This document shows positions 1 through 6,037 of a DNA stretch of 10,346 nucleotides, piece by piece (the first letter of the stretch is position 1; each line of letters starts with the position of its first letter). Origin of the DNA: Anaerolineae bacterium (GTDB lineage: Bacteria; Chloroflexota; Anaerolineae; UBA1429); contig SKRJ01000042.1 in assembly GCA_007118555.1 (NCBI GenBank), positions 1 through 10,346 on the forward strand, written 5' to 3'. The notes under the pieces are model-generated. The model had not been told where the DNA came from. It worked only from the letters and a program-made list of their open reading frames with translations, and ran no database searches. The position numbers and the translations under genes are program-made.

Positions 1-55
1 CCTCGCGTACAATATGTCAAGCTAAATACCCTCAGGTGGGCTGGTCTCTGACAGA

Positions 56-84
56 TTGACACCTGTTATCGCCTATGTTAAGAT
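56..84 (+). promoter_or_regulatory. Sigma70-type promoter for the glycosyltransferase gene
   Basis: There is a perfect -35 box TTGACA at 56-61, a 17-bp spacer, and a -10 box TAAGAT at 79-84 (4 of 6 consensus bases). Transcription would start near 91, giving a leader of about 45 nt before the ATG at 136. The perfect -35, optimal spacing and intergenic position are the support; the start site has not been measured. Confidence 0.65.
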
Positions 85-101
85 TCGGCACACTGTGCCG
101 A
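85..101. promoter_or_regulatory. Candidate operator palindrome over the transcription start
   Basis: TCGGCACACTGTGCCGA is a perfect palindrome with 8-bp arms around one central base. It begins one base after the -10 box and covers the predicted +1 position, where a bound dimeric repressor would block RNA polymerase. It could also act as a short hairpin in the 5' leader, though the single-base centre makes a DNA-level operator more natural. I do not recognise the cognate regulator, and none is encoded in the window. Confidence 0.5.
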
Positions 102-135
102 GCGGCGCTCTCGTCATCCTGCCTGAGGGTATCGC

Positions 136-2418
136 ATGATCGGGTCTATCACGCACCGCGGCCGTGACATCTGCCTTGCCGTGGCTATTGGTTCCCTGCT
201 GGCCATGGTCTATCTGCTGTCTTTTTCCGGCCAGTTCCGCTCCATTGACGAGTATGCCATGTACGCGCGGGCCGAGAGCCTGGCCCAGGGCCACGGCCTG
301 GCGACCCCGCAGCTCGGCTTTGCGCCCCTGCACCACGCGGTCGGCCCGCTGGAGCCGGGCCAATCGGTGCTGGCGGCGCCCCTGTACCTGCTCGCCCGAC
401 GGGTCCCCGCAATCAGCAACATCGCGGCTGTGATGCTATTCAATGTATTCGTCACGGCCGCCACGGGCGCGCTGCTCTATCTCCTGGTGCGCGATCTCGG
501 CTATACACCGCTGATCGGCGTCCTCACCACCCTGGCCTGGGGCGTCGGGACGACCGCGTGGCCCTATGCGCGCAGCTTTTTCCGCGAGCCCCTGGTGGGG
601 CTGTTCTGGCTGGGCGCCACCCACGCCTGCCTGCGCTGGCAACGCACGCGCCACGTGCCCTACGCCCTGGGGTGCCTGGTCCTGACCGGGGCCAGCATCC
701 TTGTCAAGATCTCGGCCGCCAGCGCTGTGCCCGTTTTCGTGGCGGCCCTGTTATGGGACGCCCGAGCCCGCCGTTTGAGGCTCGGTTGGCGTACGGCTGC
801 GGCGTTGTTCGGACTCGGCGTCGTCAGCATCGCGGCGGTCTCTATCCTCTATGCCCGGCGGTATGGGTCGCCGCTGCCCGTGGCCGGCTATCTCTGGCGC
901 TACCCCTGGCGCGATGGCCTTTTGGTCGCCTATGGGCTGCTCCTGAGCCCGATCAAGGGCATCCTCTTTTTCTCGCCCATTCTGATGGCCGCCGCCCTGG
1001 GGGTGCCCGCCTTCCTCCGCAAGCATGGGCCGGTTGCCTTTATCGCCCTCGGCCTGACCGCCACACTGCTCTATGTCTACGGCCGGGCCGCCCAGTGGCA
1101 TGGCGGCGTTGTTGTCTGGGGCCCGCGCTTTGTCGTACCTCTATTGCCGTTCATGGTGCTACCTCTTGCGTCGGCGCTGGCCGACACGCGCCTGGGGGCC
1201 AGGGCTTGGGTGATCGTGTGGAGCGCCATTGGCCTGGTGGTCCAGTTTGCGGCGGGCACCGCTTCGTGGAGCGATGCCGTATGGCAGCTTGTGCCGGCCT
1301 ACACGAACAACCGCCTGATCGGGATCGATGGCATCCCCTGGTACTCATGGCGCTTGCTCCCCCGCTCCCCGGCCCTGCTGCAGGTCACCGGATGGGGCCT
1401 ACGACAACTCGACCTGATCTGGCTGCGCACGTTGAGCGACGGCACATTGGCCCACGATCTGCCTCTGGCGCTGGGGCTCTTGGTGCTGGGTGCCCTCATT
1501 GTGGCGGGGGTCGGGTTGCTGTTGTCCGACAGGCCGGCGACGCTCTATCAGCCGCAGTTGCTGGCGGTGATGTGCGTGCTGCTCCTGGCGACGGGGAGCG
1601 GCGGACTGCTCTTGCGCAGCGGCCGCAACACCAACGATCATGGGGGCCTGGCCAGGGCCGAGGCCCAGGAGATGGCCAGGATCATCTCACAGGAGCGGGA
1701 TGCGCCCTATACGGTCCTGTTGGTGTCCAACGACTTTTTCGTGAACTTTTTCCTCGGCCTGCTCAAGGGGCGTTTTGTGCCCCAGTGGCACTCGCCCCAT
1801 GCTGCCGTCACGTTGGAGGAGAGCATGGCGCAGACGGCCTGGGCCGAGCGGATCTGGCTGGCCGTGGATCATGTACACCGGCCCCTCGATGCCGAGCCCA
1901 ATCTCGCCTACAACGCCCTTGTGCGCGACGGCTTTTTTGTGGGTGGACAATGGGTGGGCGGCTATGAGCTCTTTCAGTTCCTGCCACCCACGGCGCTGGA
2001 GCATCGACCCGTGAGCCGTCGCTGGGAAAAGGGCCTGGTCGTGCGCAGCGTCGCAACCGATGCCGAGCCACTGCGCCCCGGCGAGACACTACGAATCGAG
2101 CTGGAGCTTGCGACGACGGTACCCCTCTCCGAGGATTATGTCCTGTTCGTGCAGTTGCTCCCAGACCAGGGACCGGCCCTGGCCGCCCCCGATGGCCAGC
2201 CTCAATACGGCGGCGCCCCCACGTCCACGTGGGCCGTGGGCGAGAGCATCGTCGACCGGCGAGCGATCCGTGTGCCGCCAGAGGCCGCCCCCGGCGTCTA
2301 CCAGCTCGGCTGCGGCTGGCTGGACCCCAGCGGAGCGCGCCTGGCCCCCGCACCGGATGGGGGCCCCTCCCGCGAGGGCATGGTGGTGCTGGGCACGGTC
2401 GTAGTGGAGGCGTGGTAG
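136..2418 (+). CDS. GT39-like membrane glycosyltransferase with C-terminal beta-sandwich domain
   Basis: The product is a 760-residue integral membrane protein of the GT-C fold. Such enzymes move a sugar from a polyprenyl-phosphate carrier to an acceptor on the outer face of the membrane. A first transmembrane helix (about 13-31) is followed by SIDEY with the acidic pair D38-E39, the usual site of the catalytic Asp in GT39/ArnT-type enzymes. About ten further hydrophobic segments run to about residue 494 and include SPIKGILFFSP (271-281) and WGPRFVVPLLPF (328-339), a pattern I associate with Chloroflexota members. An extracytoplasmic region (495-620) precedes a beta-rich domain (about 636-758; LRPGETLRIELEL, PTSTWAVGESIVDR, PPEAAPGVYQLG) of the type often fused to these enzymes. 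The ATG at 136 has GAGGG at 125-129, 6 nt upstream. It is probably transcribed alone from the promoter at 56-84. Donor and acceptor cannot be predicted; O-mannosyltransferase or lipid glycosylation are possible. Confidence 0.8.
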   Translation: MIGSITHRGRDICLAVAIGSLLAMVYLLSFSGQFRSIDEYAMYARAESLAQGHGLATPQLGFAPLHHAVGPLEPGQSVLAAPLYLLARRVPAISNIAAVMLFNVFVTAATGALLYLLVRDLGYTPLIGVLTTLAWGVGTTAWPYARSFFREPLVGLFWLGATHACLRWQRTRHVPYALGCLVLTGASILVKISAASAVPVFVAALLWDARARRLRLGWRTAAALFGLGVVSIAAVSILYARRYGSPLPVAGYLWRYPWRDGLLVAYGLLLSPIKGILFFSPILMAAALGVPAFLRKHGPVAFIALGLTATLLYVYGRAAQWHGGVVVWGPRFVVPLLPFMVLPLASALADTRLGARAWVIVWSAIGLVVQFAAGTASWSDAVWQLVPAYTNNRLIGIDGIPWYSWRLLPRSPALLQVTGWGLRQLDLIWLRTLSDGTLAHDLPLALGLLVLGALIVAGVGLLLSDRPATLYQPQLLAVMCVLLLATGSGGLLLRSGRNTNDHGGLARAEAQEMARIISQERDAPYTVLLVSNDFFVNFFLGLLKGRFVPQWHSPHAAVTLEESMAQTAWAERIWLAVDHVHRPLDAEPNLAYNALVRDGFFVGGQWVGGYELFQFLPPTALEHRPVSRRWEKGLVVRSVATDAEPLRPGETLRIELELATTVPLSEDYVLFVQLLPDQGPALAAPDGQPQYGGAPTSTWAVGESIVDRRAIRVPPEAAPGVYQLGCGWLDPSGARLAPAPDGGPSREGMVVLGTVVVEAW

Positions 2419-2527
2419 CCCACCGGCGGCCAAAGTCGGGCCACCGCCCCAAACTGGCTCGTGTACTCCGCGGGCCAGGCGACCGCCTCTTGCCCGCGAC
2501 AGTGCGCTACCTGGTTCGAGCCGCCGA

Positions 2528-2556
2528 TTGACAGGCAGCCGCCTGTTCCTGATAAT
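2528..2556 (+). promoter_or_regulatory. Near-consensus sigma70 promoter for the PdxA-family gene
   Basis: TTGACA at 2528-2533, a 17-bp spacer and GATAAT at 2551-2556 match 11 of the 12 consensus bases. Transcription would start near 2563, leaving a leader of about 40 nt before the ATG at 2604. The rest of the spacer after the glycosyltransferase (2419-2527) shows no gene and no convincing terminator: only a weak GC-rich 5-bp stem near 2425-2448 with no T-run. Confidence 0.75.
2531..2546. promoter_or_regulatory. Candidate operator dyad inside the promoter spacer
   Basis: ACAGGC (2531-2536) and GCCTGT (2541-2546) form a perfect 6-bp dyad with a 4-bp centre. It overlaps the last three bases of the -35 box and most of the spacer, a classical repressor position. 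Short GC-rich dyads arise easily by chance in this genome, so support is modest. Confidence 0.3.
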
Positions 2557-2603
2557 GCCCCAGTACGACATCAGACACTGACATTGCCTTGAAGGAGACC
2601 ACC

Positions 2604-3623
2604 ATGGCCGAGAGTTCGCAGCAACTGCCGATCATCGCTATCACCATGGGCGACCCTGCCGGCGTGGGGCCGGAGGTTACGGCCCGCGCCCTGGCGCACC
2701 CCGAGATCTGGGAGGCCTGCCGTCCTCTGGTGATCGGCGATGCAGCGATCTTGAACAGGGCCGCGACGCTGGTCGGCGCGCCGGCGTTTCGCGCGGTGGG
2801 CGCGCCCAGAGAGGCCAGGTACGATCCCAAGAGCCCTGACGTGCTGGACATGGGCCAGCTGCCCGCCGACATGTTGGAGCCAGGCGTCGTATCGCCCGCC
2901 TGTGGCCGCGCGGCCGTGGCCTACATCGAAGAGGCCGTGGCCCTGACCCGCGCCGGCGAGGCCGATGCCATCGCCACCGGCCCCATCAACAAGGCGGCGC
3001 TCAAGGCCGCGGACATTGACTTTATCGGCCATACCGAGCTGCTGGCCGCCCTGCTGGGTGAGGAGCGGGTGACCACGATGCTGGCCACGACGGGCCTGCG
3101 TGTGGTGCATGTCACCCGTCACGTGCCGCTGAGCCGGGTTGCATCGCTGATGACGGTTGAGAATGTGCTGGAGACGGTGCACCTCACCGACGCCGGGCTC
3201 AGGCAGATGGGCATCCAGACGCCGCGTATCGCCGTGGCGGCCCTCAATCCCCACGGCGGCGACGAGGGCCTGATGGGCCGCGAGGAGATCGAGGCCATCG
3301 GTCCCGCTGTCGAGCGTGCCCGGGCCGAGGGCATCGCCGCCACCGGCCCGATCCCGGCCGACTCGGTGTTCTTCAGAGCCATCCGCGACGAGTTTGATGT
3401 GGTGGTGGCCATGTATCACGACCAGGGCCACATCCCGATCAAGACCCATGGCTTTGAGCGCAGCGTGACCGTTACCCTGGGCTTGCCTGTGGTGCGTACC
3501 TCGGTGGACCATGGCACGGCCTTTGACATCGCCTGGAAGGGCATCGCCAGCGAAGAGAGCATGTTCGAAGCGCTGCTCTTGGCCGCCCAACTGGCGGTGG
3601 GCAAGCTTGCTGCAGTGAGCTGA
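2604..3623 (+). CDS. pdxA: PdxA-family NAD-dependent dehydrogenase, PdxA2-like
   Basis: The product is a 339-residue soluble enzyme of the 4-hydroxythreonine-4-phosphate dehydrogenase family. These oxidise a phosphorylated hydroxy acid with NAD, with loss of CO2. Visible motifs are GDPAGVGPE (16-24), GPINKAAL (126-133), substrate-binding GHTE (142-145), and metal-ligand histidines H173 (TRHVPL), H217 (NPHGG) and H272 (YHDQG), whose 44/55-residue spacing nearly matches the 45/55 of E. coli PdxA. RTSVDHGTAFD lies at 298-308. MYHDQGHIPIK and FDIAWKG resemble the PdxA2 branch (4-phospho-D-threonate/D-erythronate dehydrogenase) more than E. coli PdxA (MYHDQGLPVLK, LELAGRG), as I recall them. No DUF1537 kinase, the usual PdxA2 partner, is nearby. 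The ATG at 2604 is chosen because AAGGAG (2592-2597) lies 6 nt upstream; an in-frame TTG at 2589 overlaps that site. It appears monocistronic. Family membership is near certain; the substrate is not. Confidence 0.92.
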   Translation: MAESSQQLPIIAITMGDPAGVGPEVTARALAHPEIWEACRPLVIGDAAILNRAATLVGAPAFRAVGAPREARYDPKSPDVLDMGQLPADMLEPGVVSPACGRAAVAYIEEAVALTRAGEADAIATGPINKAALKAADIDFIGHTELLAALLGEERVTTMLATTGLRVVHVTRHVPLSRVASLMTVENVLETVHLTDAGLRQMGIQTPRIAVAALNPHGGDEGLMGREEIEAIGPAVERARAEGIAATGPIPADSVFFRAIRDEFDVVVAMYHDQGHIPIKTHGFERSVTVTLGLPVVRTSVDHGTAFDIAWKGIASEESMFEALLLAAQLAVGKLAAVS

Positions 3624-3659
3624 TATCTGCGGGCTGCCGCACAGGCAAGAGTCCAAACC

Positions 3660-3692
3660 GTCGGGCCCTCACAAAACACACGAGGGCCCGAC
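3660..3692 (+). terminator. Rho-independent-like terminator after the PdxA-family gene
   Basis: GTCGGGCCCTC (3660-3670) and GAGGGCCCGAC (3682-3692) form a perfect 11-bp GC-rich stem with an 11-nt A-rich loop, 36 bp past the stop codon. The following sequence TTGTCTGTCT is T-rich but not a pure T-run, so termination efficiency is uncertain. Confidence 0.65.
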
Positions 3693-3721
3693 TTGTCTGT
3701 CTCGTATACACTGGCCATAAT
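3693..3721 (+). promoter_or_regulatory. Sigma70-type promoter for the DUF454 gene and downstream cluster
   Basis: TTGTCT at 3693-3698 (4 of 6), a 17-bp spacer and CATAAT at 3716-3721 (5 of 6) place the start near 3728, about 35 nt before the ATG at 3763. The -35 box is also the T-rich tail of the preceding terminator, so the two elements share bases. Confidence 0.6.
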
Positions 3722-3762
3722 ACCCTTCAGTCGCTCAACACGATCAGAGAACAAGGTTGCTC

Positions 3763-4137
3763 ATGCTTACCAAAACCAGGCGTCTGTTGTGGATAGCCGC
3801 CGGATCGTTGGCCGTCCTGATCGGGGCCATCGGCGTGATTCTACCCCTCGTGCCCACCACACCGCTATTGCTGTTGGCCGCCTACTGCTATGCCAGAGGC
3901 TCCGATCGCTTTCACCATTGGTTGCTGCATAACCGTGTGTGCGGCAGATACATTCGCGATTACCAAGAGGGCCGCGGCATTCCGATGCGCACCAAGATCG
4001 GTACCCTTGTCTTCTTGTGGGGCACGATTGGCACTTCGATGTATATCGTGGACATCTTGCATGTGCGCCTCTTTTTGCCGGTGATCGCCCTGGCGGTTTC
4101 GATCCATGTATGGACCCGGCCGACCAAGATCACCTGA
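3763..4137 (+). CDS. DUF454/YbaN-family inner-membrane protein
   Basis: The product is a 124-residue membrane protein of unknown function. It shows the DUF454 (E. coli YbaN) hallmarks: a first helix (about 9-27) running into GVILPLVPTTPLLLLAA (24-40), then CYARGSDRFHHWLLHN (42-57), a cytosolic stretch GRYIRDYQEGRGIP (61-74), and two closely spaced C-terminal helices (about 78-97 and 102-117). The length is typical of the family. The ATG at 3763 has AAGG at 3753-3756, 6 nt upstream; an in-frame TTG at 3757 is less likely because it falls inside that spacing. It is first in a same-strand run, with 55 bp to the next gene. Members are widespread, but no biochemical role is established that I know of. 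Confidence 0.88.
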   Translation: MLTKTRRLLWIAAGSLAVLIGAIGVILPLVPTTPLLLLAAYCYARGSDRFHHWLLHNRVCGRYIRDYQEGRGIPMRTKIGTLVFLWGTIGTSMYIVDILHVRLFLPVIALAVSIHVWTRPTKIT

Positions 4138-4192
4138 TCCGACACCAGCATCGCCGGCACACCCTGTCAGGATATGTGCGAAAGGAACCGTC

Positions 4193-4540
4193 ATGCTGGA
4201 CACGAGCTCGTTTCTTGCGAACCTGCTGATACAGCTACCCCTCTGGGGTGCCTATGCCGCAGGCGTCCTGTTGAGCGCCCTTTTGGTGGGCCGCCGACGG
4301 GACACACCCGCCTGGCTGCTGGTCATTGGCTTTGGGCTGCTGCTCCTTGTCAGCATTGCCTGGTGGGTCGCCGGGATGCTTCCTATCTTTATGTATCCTG
4401 GCACGGACCCCGCCACAATCGCCACGATCGTGGGTTGGTTGCACCTCGTCCTCAATCTCGTGTCCGCGGCAGGCGTGGTCTGCCTGGCGGTTGCCGTATG
4501 GACCGGCATGCAACGCCCCGCGGAGCGCCAGGACGTGTAA
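4193..4540 (+). CDS. Small three-helix membrane protein, copy A of a tandem pair
   Basis: This is a 115-residue hydrophobic protein that I do not recognise as a named family. Three membrane segments can be seen: about 15-33 (starting LPLWGAY), 41-65, and 83-106 (containing LVSAAGVVCLA and ending WTGM). A charged turn RRRDTPAW (34-41) joins the first two, and by the positive-inside rule this turn is probably cytosolic. A short extracytoplasmic loop with MYPGTDP (67-73) lies between segments two and three. It is clearly paralogous to the next gene at 4633. The ATG at 4193 is preceded by AAAGGA (4181-4186) with 6-nt spacing. It sits 55 bp after the DUF454 gene with no terminator or clear promoter between, so co-transcription is likely. 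It could be a small transport or sensor subunit, but nothing in the sequence decides this. Confidence 0.8.
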   Translation: MLDTSSFLANLLIQLPLWGAYAAGVLLSALLVGRRRDTPAWLLVIGFGLLLLVSIAWWVAGMLPIFMYPGTDPATIATIVGWLHLVLNLVSAAGVVCLAVAVWTGMQRPAERQDV

Positions 4541-4570
4541 CGGGGCAGCACACCCCACCTGACACAGCGC

Positions 4571-4599
4571 TTGCATCGGTCACGTGATGCAGCTATAGT
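4571..4599 (+). promoter_or_regulatory. Possible internal promoter before membrane-protein copy B
   Basis: TATAGT at 4594-4599 (5 of 6) lies 17 bp after TTGCAT at 4571-4576 (3 of 6), in the 92-bp gap between the two paralogs. The gap is larger than the others in the cluster. A start near 4606 would leave about 27 nt before the ATG at 4633. The weak -35 lowers confidence. Confidence 0.45.
4572..4591. promoter_or_regulatory. Palindromic element in the internal promoter spacer
   Basis: TGCATC (4572-4577) pairs with GATGCA (4586-4591), and nested in this stretch is the 8-bp palindrome TCACGTGA (4580-4587). The element lies between the candidate -35 and -10 boxes, where a regulator could act. The DNA symmetry is visible; regulatory use is a guess. 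Confidence 0.3.
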
Positions 4600-4632
4600 C
4601 AGAGCCAGACAATGCTGCAAAGGAGGAGCGCT

Positions 4633-4965
4633 ATGGTACCCTTGGGTCTGTGGAGCGGTCTGCTGCTTCGTCTTCCCTTGTGGGGCGCCTATGCCGTGGG
4701 GGTCCTGGTGAGCGCCATGCTCGTGAGCCAACGGCGTGATACGCCCGCATGGCTGGCGCTCGTCGGTTTCAGCGCGCTGCTCTTGGCCAGCGTGGCGTCC
4801 TGGTTCACGGGCATGGCGCCTGTACTGGTGGGTTTTGCCCGCGGGTTTGCCATAGCCCGGGCCTTTATCTGCCTGAACGTTATCCTCCAACTCGTTTCGG
4901 CGGCGGGGGTGCTCTGCCTGGCGTACGCCCTGTGGACTGGCATGCGGACCCCTGTGCAGCGGTAA
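4633..4965 (+). CDS. Small three-helix membrane protein, copy B of a tandem pair
   Basis: This 110-residue membrane protein is paralogous to the preceding gene. Aligned by eye, the first two helices with the charged turn (from LPLWGAY through GMAP) match copy A at about 34 of 53 positions, and the last helix (LQLVSAAGVLCLA to WTGM) at about 17 of 25. The loop between helices two and three differs: VLVGFARGFAIARAF here against an MYPGTDP-containing loop in copy A. The RRDTPAW turn (34-40) is kept. The ATG at 4633 follows a strong AAGGAGG (4620-4626) by 6 nt. An upstream in-frame ATG at 4612 has no such site and would place the ribosome-binding sequence inside the gene. Function is unknown. The 33-bp gap to the aldo/keto reductase suggests joint transcription. 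Confidence 0.8.
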   Translation: MVPLGLWSGLLLRLPLWGAYAVGVLVSAMLVSQRRDTPAWLALVGFSALLLASVASWFTGMAPVLVGFARGFAIARAFICLNVILQLVSAAGVLCLAYALWTGMRTPVQR

Positions 4966-4998
4966 TCTGGCAGGTTTCTGTGTGAAAGGAAGATCACA

Positions 4999-5994
4999 AT
5001 GCCCTATGATGCCGCGCCCGATCGCTATGACACGATGATCTATCGCCGCTGCGGCAACAGCGGCGTCCAGTTGCCCGCCGTCTCGCTGGGGCTGTGGCAC
5101 AACTTTGGCGGCGTGGACCCGTACGAGAACGGGCGCGCCATCGTGCGCCGCGCCTTTGACTTGGGCATCACCCATTTCGACCTGGCTAACAACTATGGCC
5201 CGCCTCCCGGCTCGGCCGAGGAGAGCTTTGGCCGCATGTTCGCCACGGACCTGCGCCCCTACCGCGACGAGCTGATCATCTCGTCCAAGGCGGGTTACGA
5301 GATGTGGCCCGGCCCCTATGGCAACTGGGGCTCGCGCAAGTATCTGGTGGCCAGTTGCGACCAGAGCCTCAAGAGGATGGGCCTGGACTATGTCGACATC
5401 TTCTACCACCATCGGCCCGATCCGGACACACCGTTGGAAGAGACCATGGGCGCTCTGGATTACATCGTGCGCTCGGGCCGCGCCCTGTATGCCGGTATCT
5501 CCAACTATGACCGGGAGATGGCCATCGAGGCGATCAACCTGCTGCGCGGTATGGGCACGCCCTGCCTGATCGAGCAGCCCTCTTACAACATGTTCAACCG
5601 CTGGATCGAGAGACGCCTGCTCCATACCCTCGAAACCGAGGGCGTGGGCTGCATTGTCTTCACCCCCCTGGCCCAGGGGCTCTTGACCAGCCGGTATCTC
5701 GGCGGCAACATCCCCGAGGACTCGCGGGCCGGCAGCGCCCATGGCCAGTTGCGCCCCGACGCCATCACCGAGGACAAGCTCGCCAAGGTAGAGCGCCTGA
5801 ACGAGTTGGCGGGGCAGCGTGGGCAGAGCCTGGCCCAGATGGCCATTGCCTGGGTATTGCGTCATCCGGCGGTGACATCGGCCCTGATCGGCGCCAGCCG
5901 CATCGAGCAGCTGGAGGAGGACGTCGCCGCGCTGGAGAACCTGACCTTTGCCAAAGAGGAGCTCACCAGCATCGAACAGATCCTCGGATCGTAA
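4999..5994 (+). CDS. gpr: Aldo/keto reductase, YghZ/Gpr (L-glyceraldehyde 3-phosphate reductase) type
   Basis: The product is a 331-residue cytosolic NADPH-dependent aldo/keto reductase with a (beta/alpha)8 barrel. The E. coli relative YghZ/Gpr reduces L-glyceraldehyde 3-phosphate and methylglyoxal. Diagnostic stretches are SLGLWHNFGG (29-38), THFDLANNYGPPPGSAEE (58-75), ELIISSKAGYEMWPGPYG (91-108), LKRMGLDYVDIFY (124-136), QPSYNMFNRW (193-202), FTPLAQGLLTSRYL (221-234) and ALIGASRIEQLEE (295-307). The catalytic tetrad is complete: D61, Y66, K97, H138. The protein is slightly shorter than E. coli YghZ (about 346), mainly at the C-terminal tail. The ATG at 4999 has AAAGGA (4985-4990) 8 nt upstream. 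It lies 33 bp after the small membrane gene and 43 bp before the protease-like gene. A role in aldehyde detoxification or sugar-phosphate reduction fits the family; the in vivo substrate is not shown by context. Confidence 0.93.
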   Translation: MPYDAAPDRYDTMIYRRCGNSGVQLPAVSLGLWHNFGGVDPYENGRAIVRRAFDLGITHFDLANNYGPPPGSAEESFGRMFATDLRPYRDELIISSKAGYEMWPGPYGNWGSRKYLVASCDQSLKRMGLDYVDIFYHHRPDPDTPLEETMGALDYIVRSGRALYAGISNYDREMAIEAINLLRGMGTPCLIEQPSYNMFNRWIERRLLHTLETEGVGCIVFTPLAQGLLTSRYLGGNIPEDSRAGSAHGQLRPDAITEDKLAKVERLNELAGQRGQSLAQMAIAWVLRHPAVTSALIGASRIEQLEEDVAALENLTFAKEELTSIEQILGS

Positions 5995-6037
5995 GGATTC
6001 TTGCGCATGACACAAGGCTCAAGACGAGGACGCTTCT

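Larger units (their letters stand above)
26..132. repeat. 11-bp perfect inverted repeat bracketing the first promoter
   Basis: ATACCCTCAGG at 26-36 is the exact reverse complement of CCTGAGGGTAT at 122-132, and the arms do not extend further. The left arm lies upstream of the -35 box and the right arm contains the Shine-Dalgarno bases (GAGGG, 125-129) of the gene starting at 136. A transcript starting at the internal promoter would lack the left arm. A read-through transcript from upstream would carry both arms and could mask the ribosome site. Alternatively the arms are two copies of a protein-binding site. The repeat is seen directly; its function is inferred. Confidence 0.5.

Noticed and set aside
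558..1967. A 469-codon alternative plus-strand frame inside the first glycosyltransferase
   Set aside because: It is Arg/Pro/Cys-rich with no membrane pattern or domain; it is a frame-shifted shadow of the glycosyltransferase.
2425..2448. GC-rich stem after the first glycosyltransferase as a terminator
   Set aside because: Only 5 bp pair without interruption, and no T-run follows.
2511..2521. GGTTCGAGCC resembling a tRNA T-arm, hinting at a tRNA or attachment-site remnant
   Set aside because: No acceptor stem, anticodon arm or D-arm can be placed around it, and no integrase or direct repeat is present.
2571..3656. A 361-codon minus-strand frame over the PdxA-family gene
   Set aside because: It is antisense to a gene whose family motifs are all intact; the translation is His/Gly/Gln-rich and without a domain.
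4981..4998. TGTGA-N8-TCACA resembling a CRP site, just before the aldo/keto reductase
   Set aside because: CRP sites need a 6-bp centre, not 8, and the centre holds the ribosome-binding AAAGGA. At most it is a weak 5-bp RNA stem presenting that site in its loop.
4252..6015. A 587-codon open frame on the minus strand across the membrane-protein, reductase and spacer region
   Set aside because: It is antisense to well-supported genes, contains no recognisable domain, and long antisense frames are expected in GC-rich DNA.
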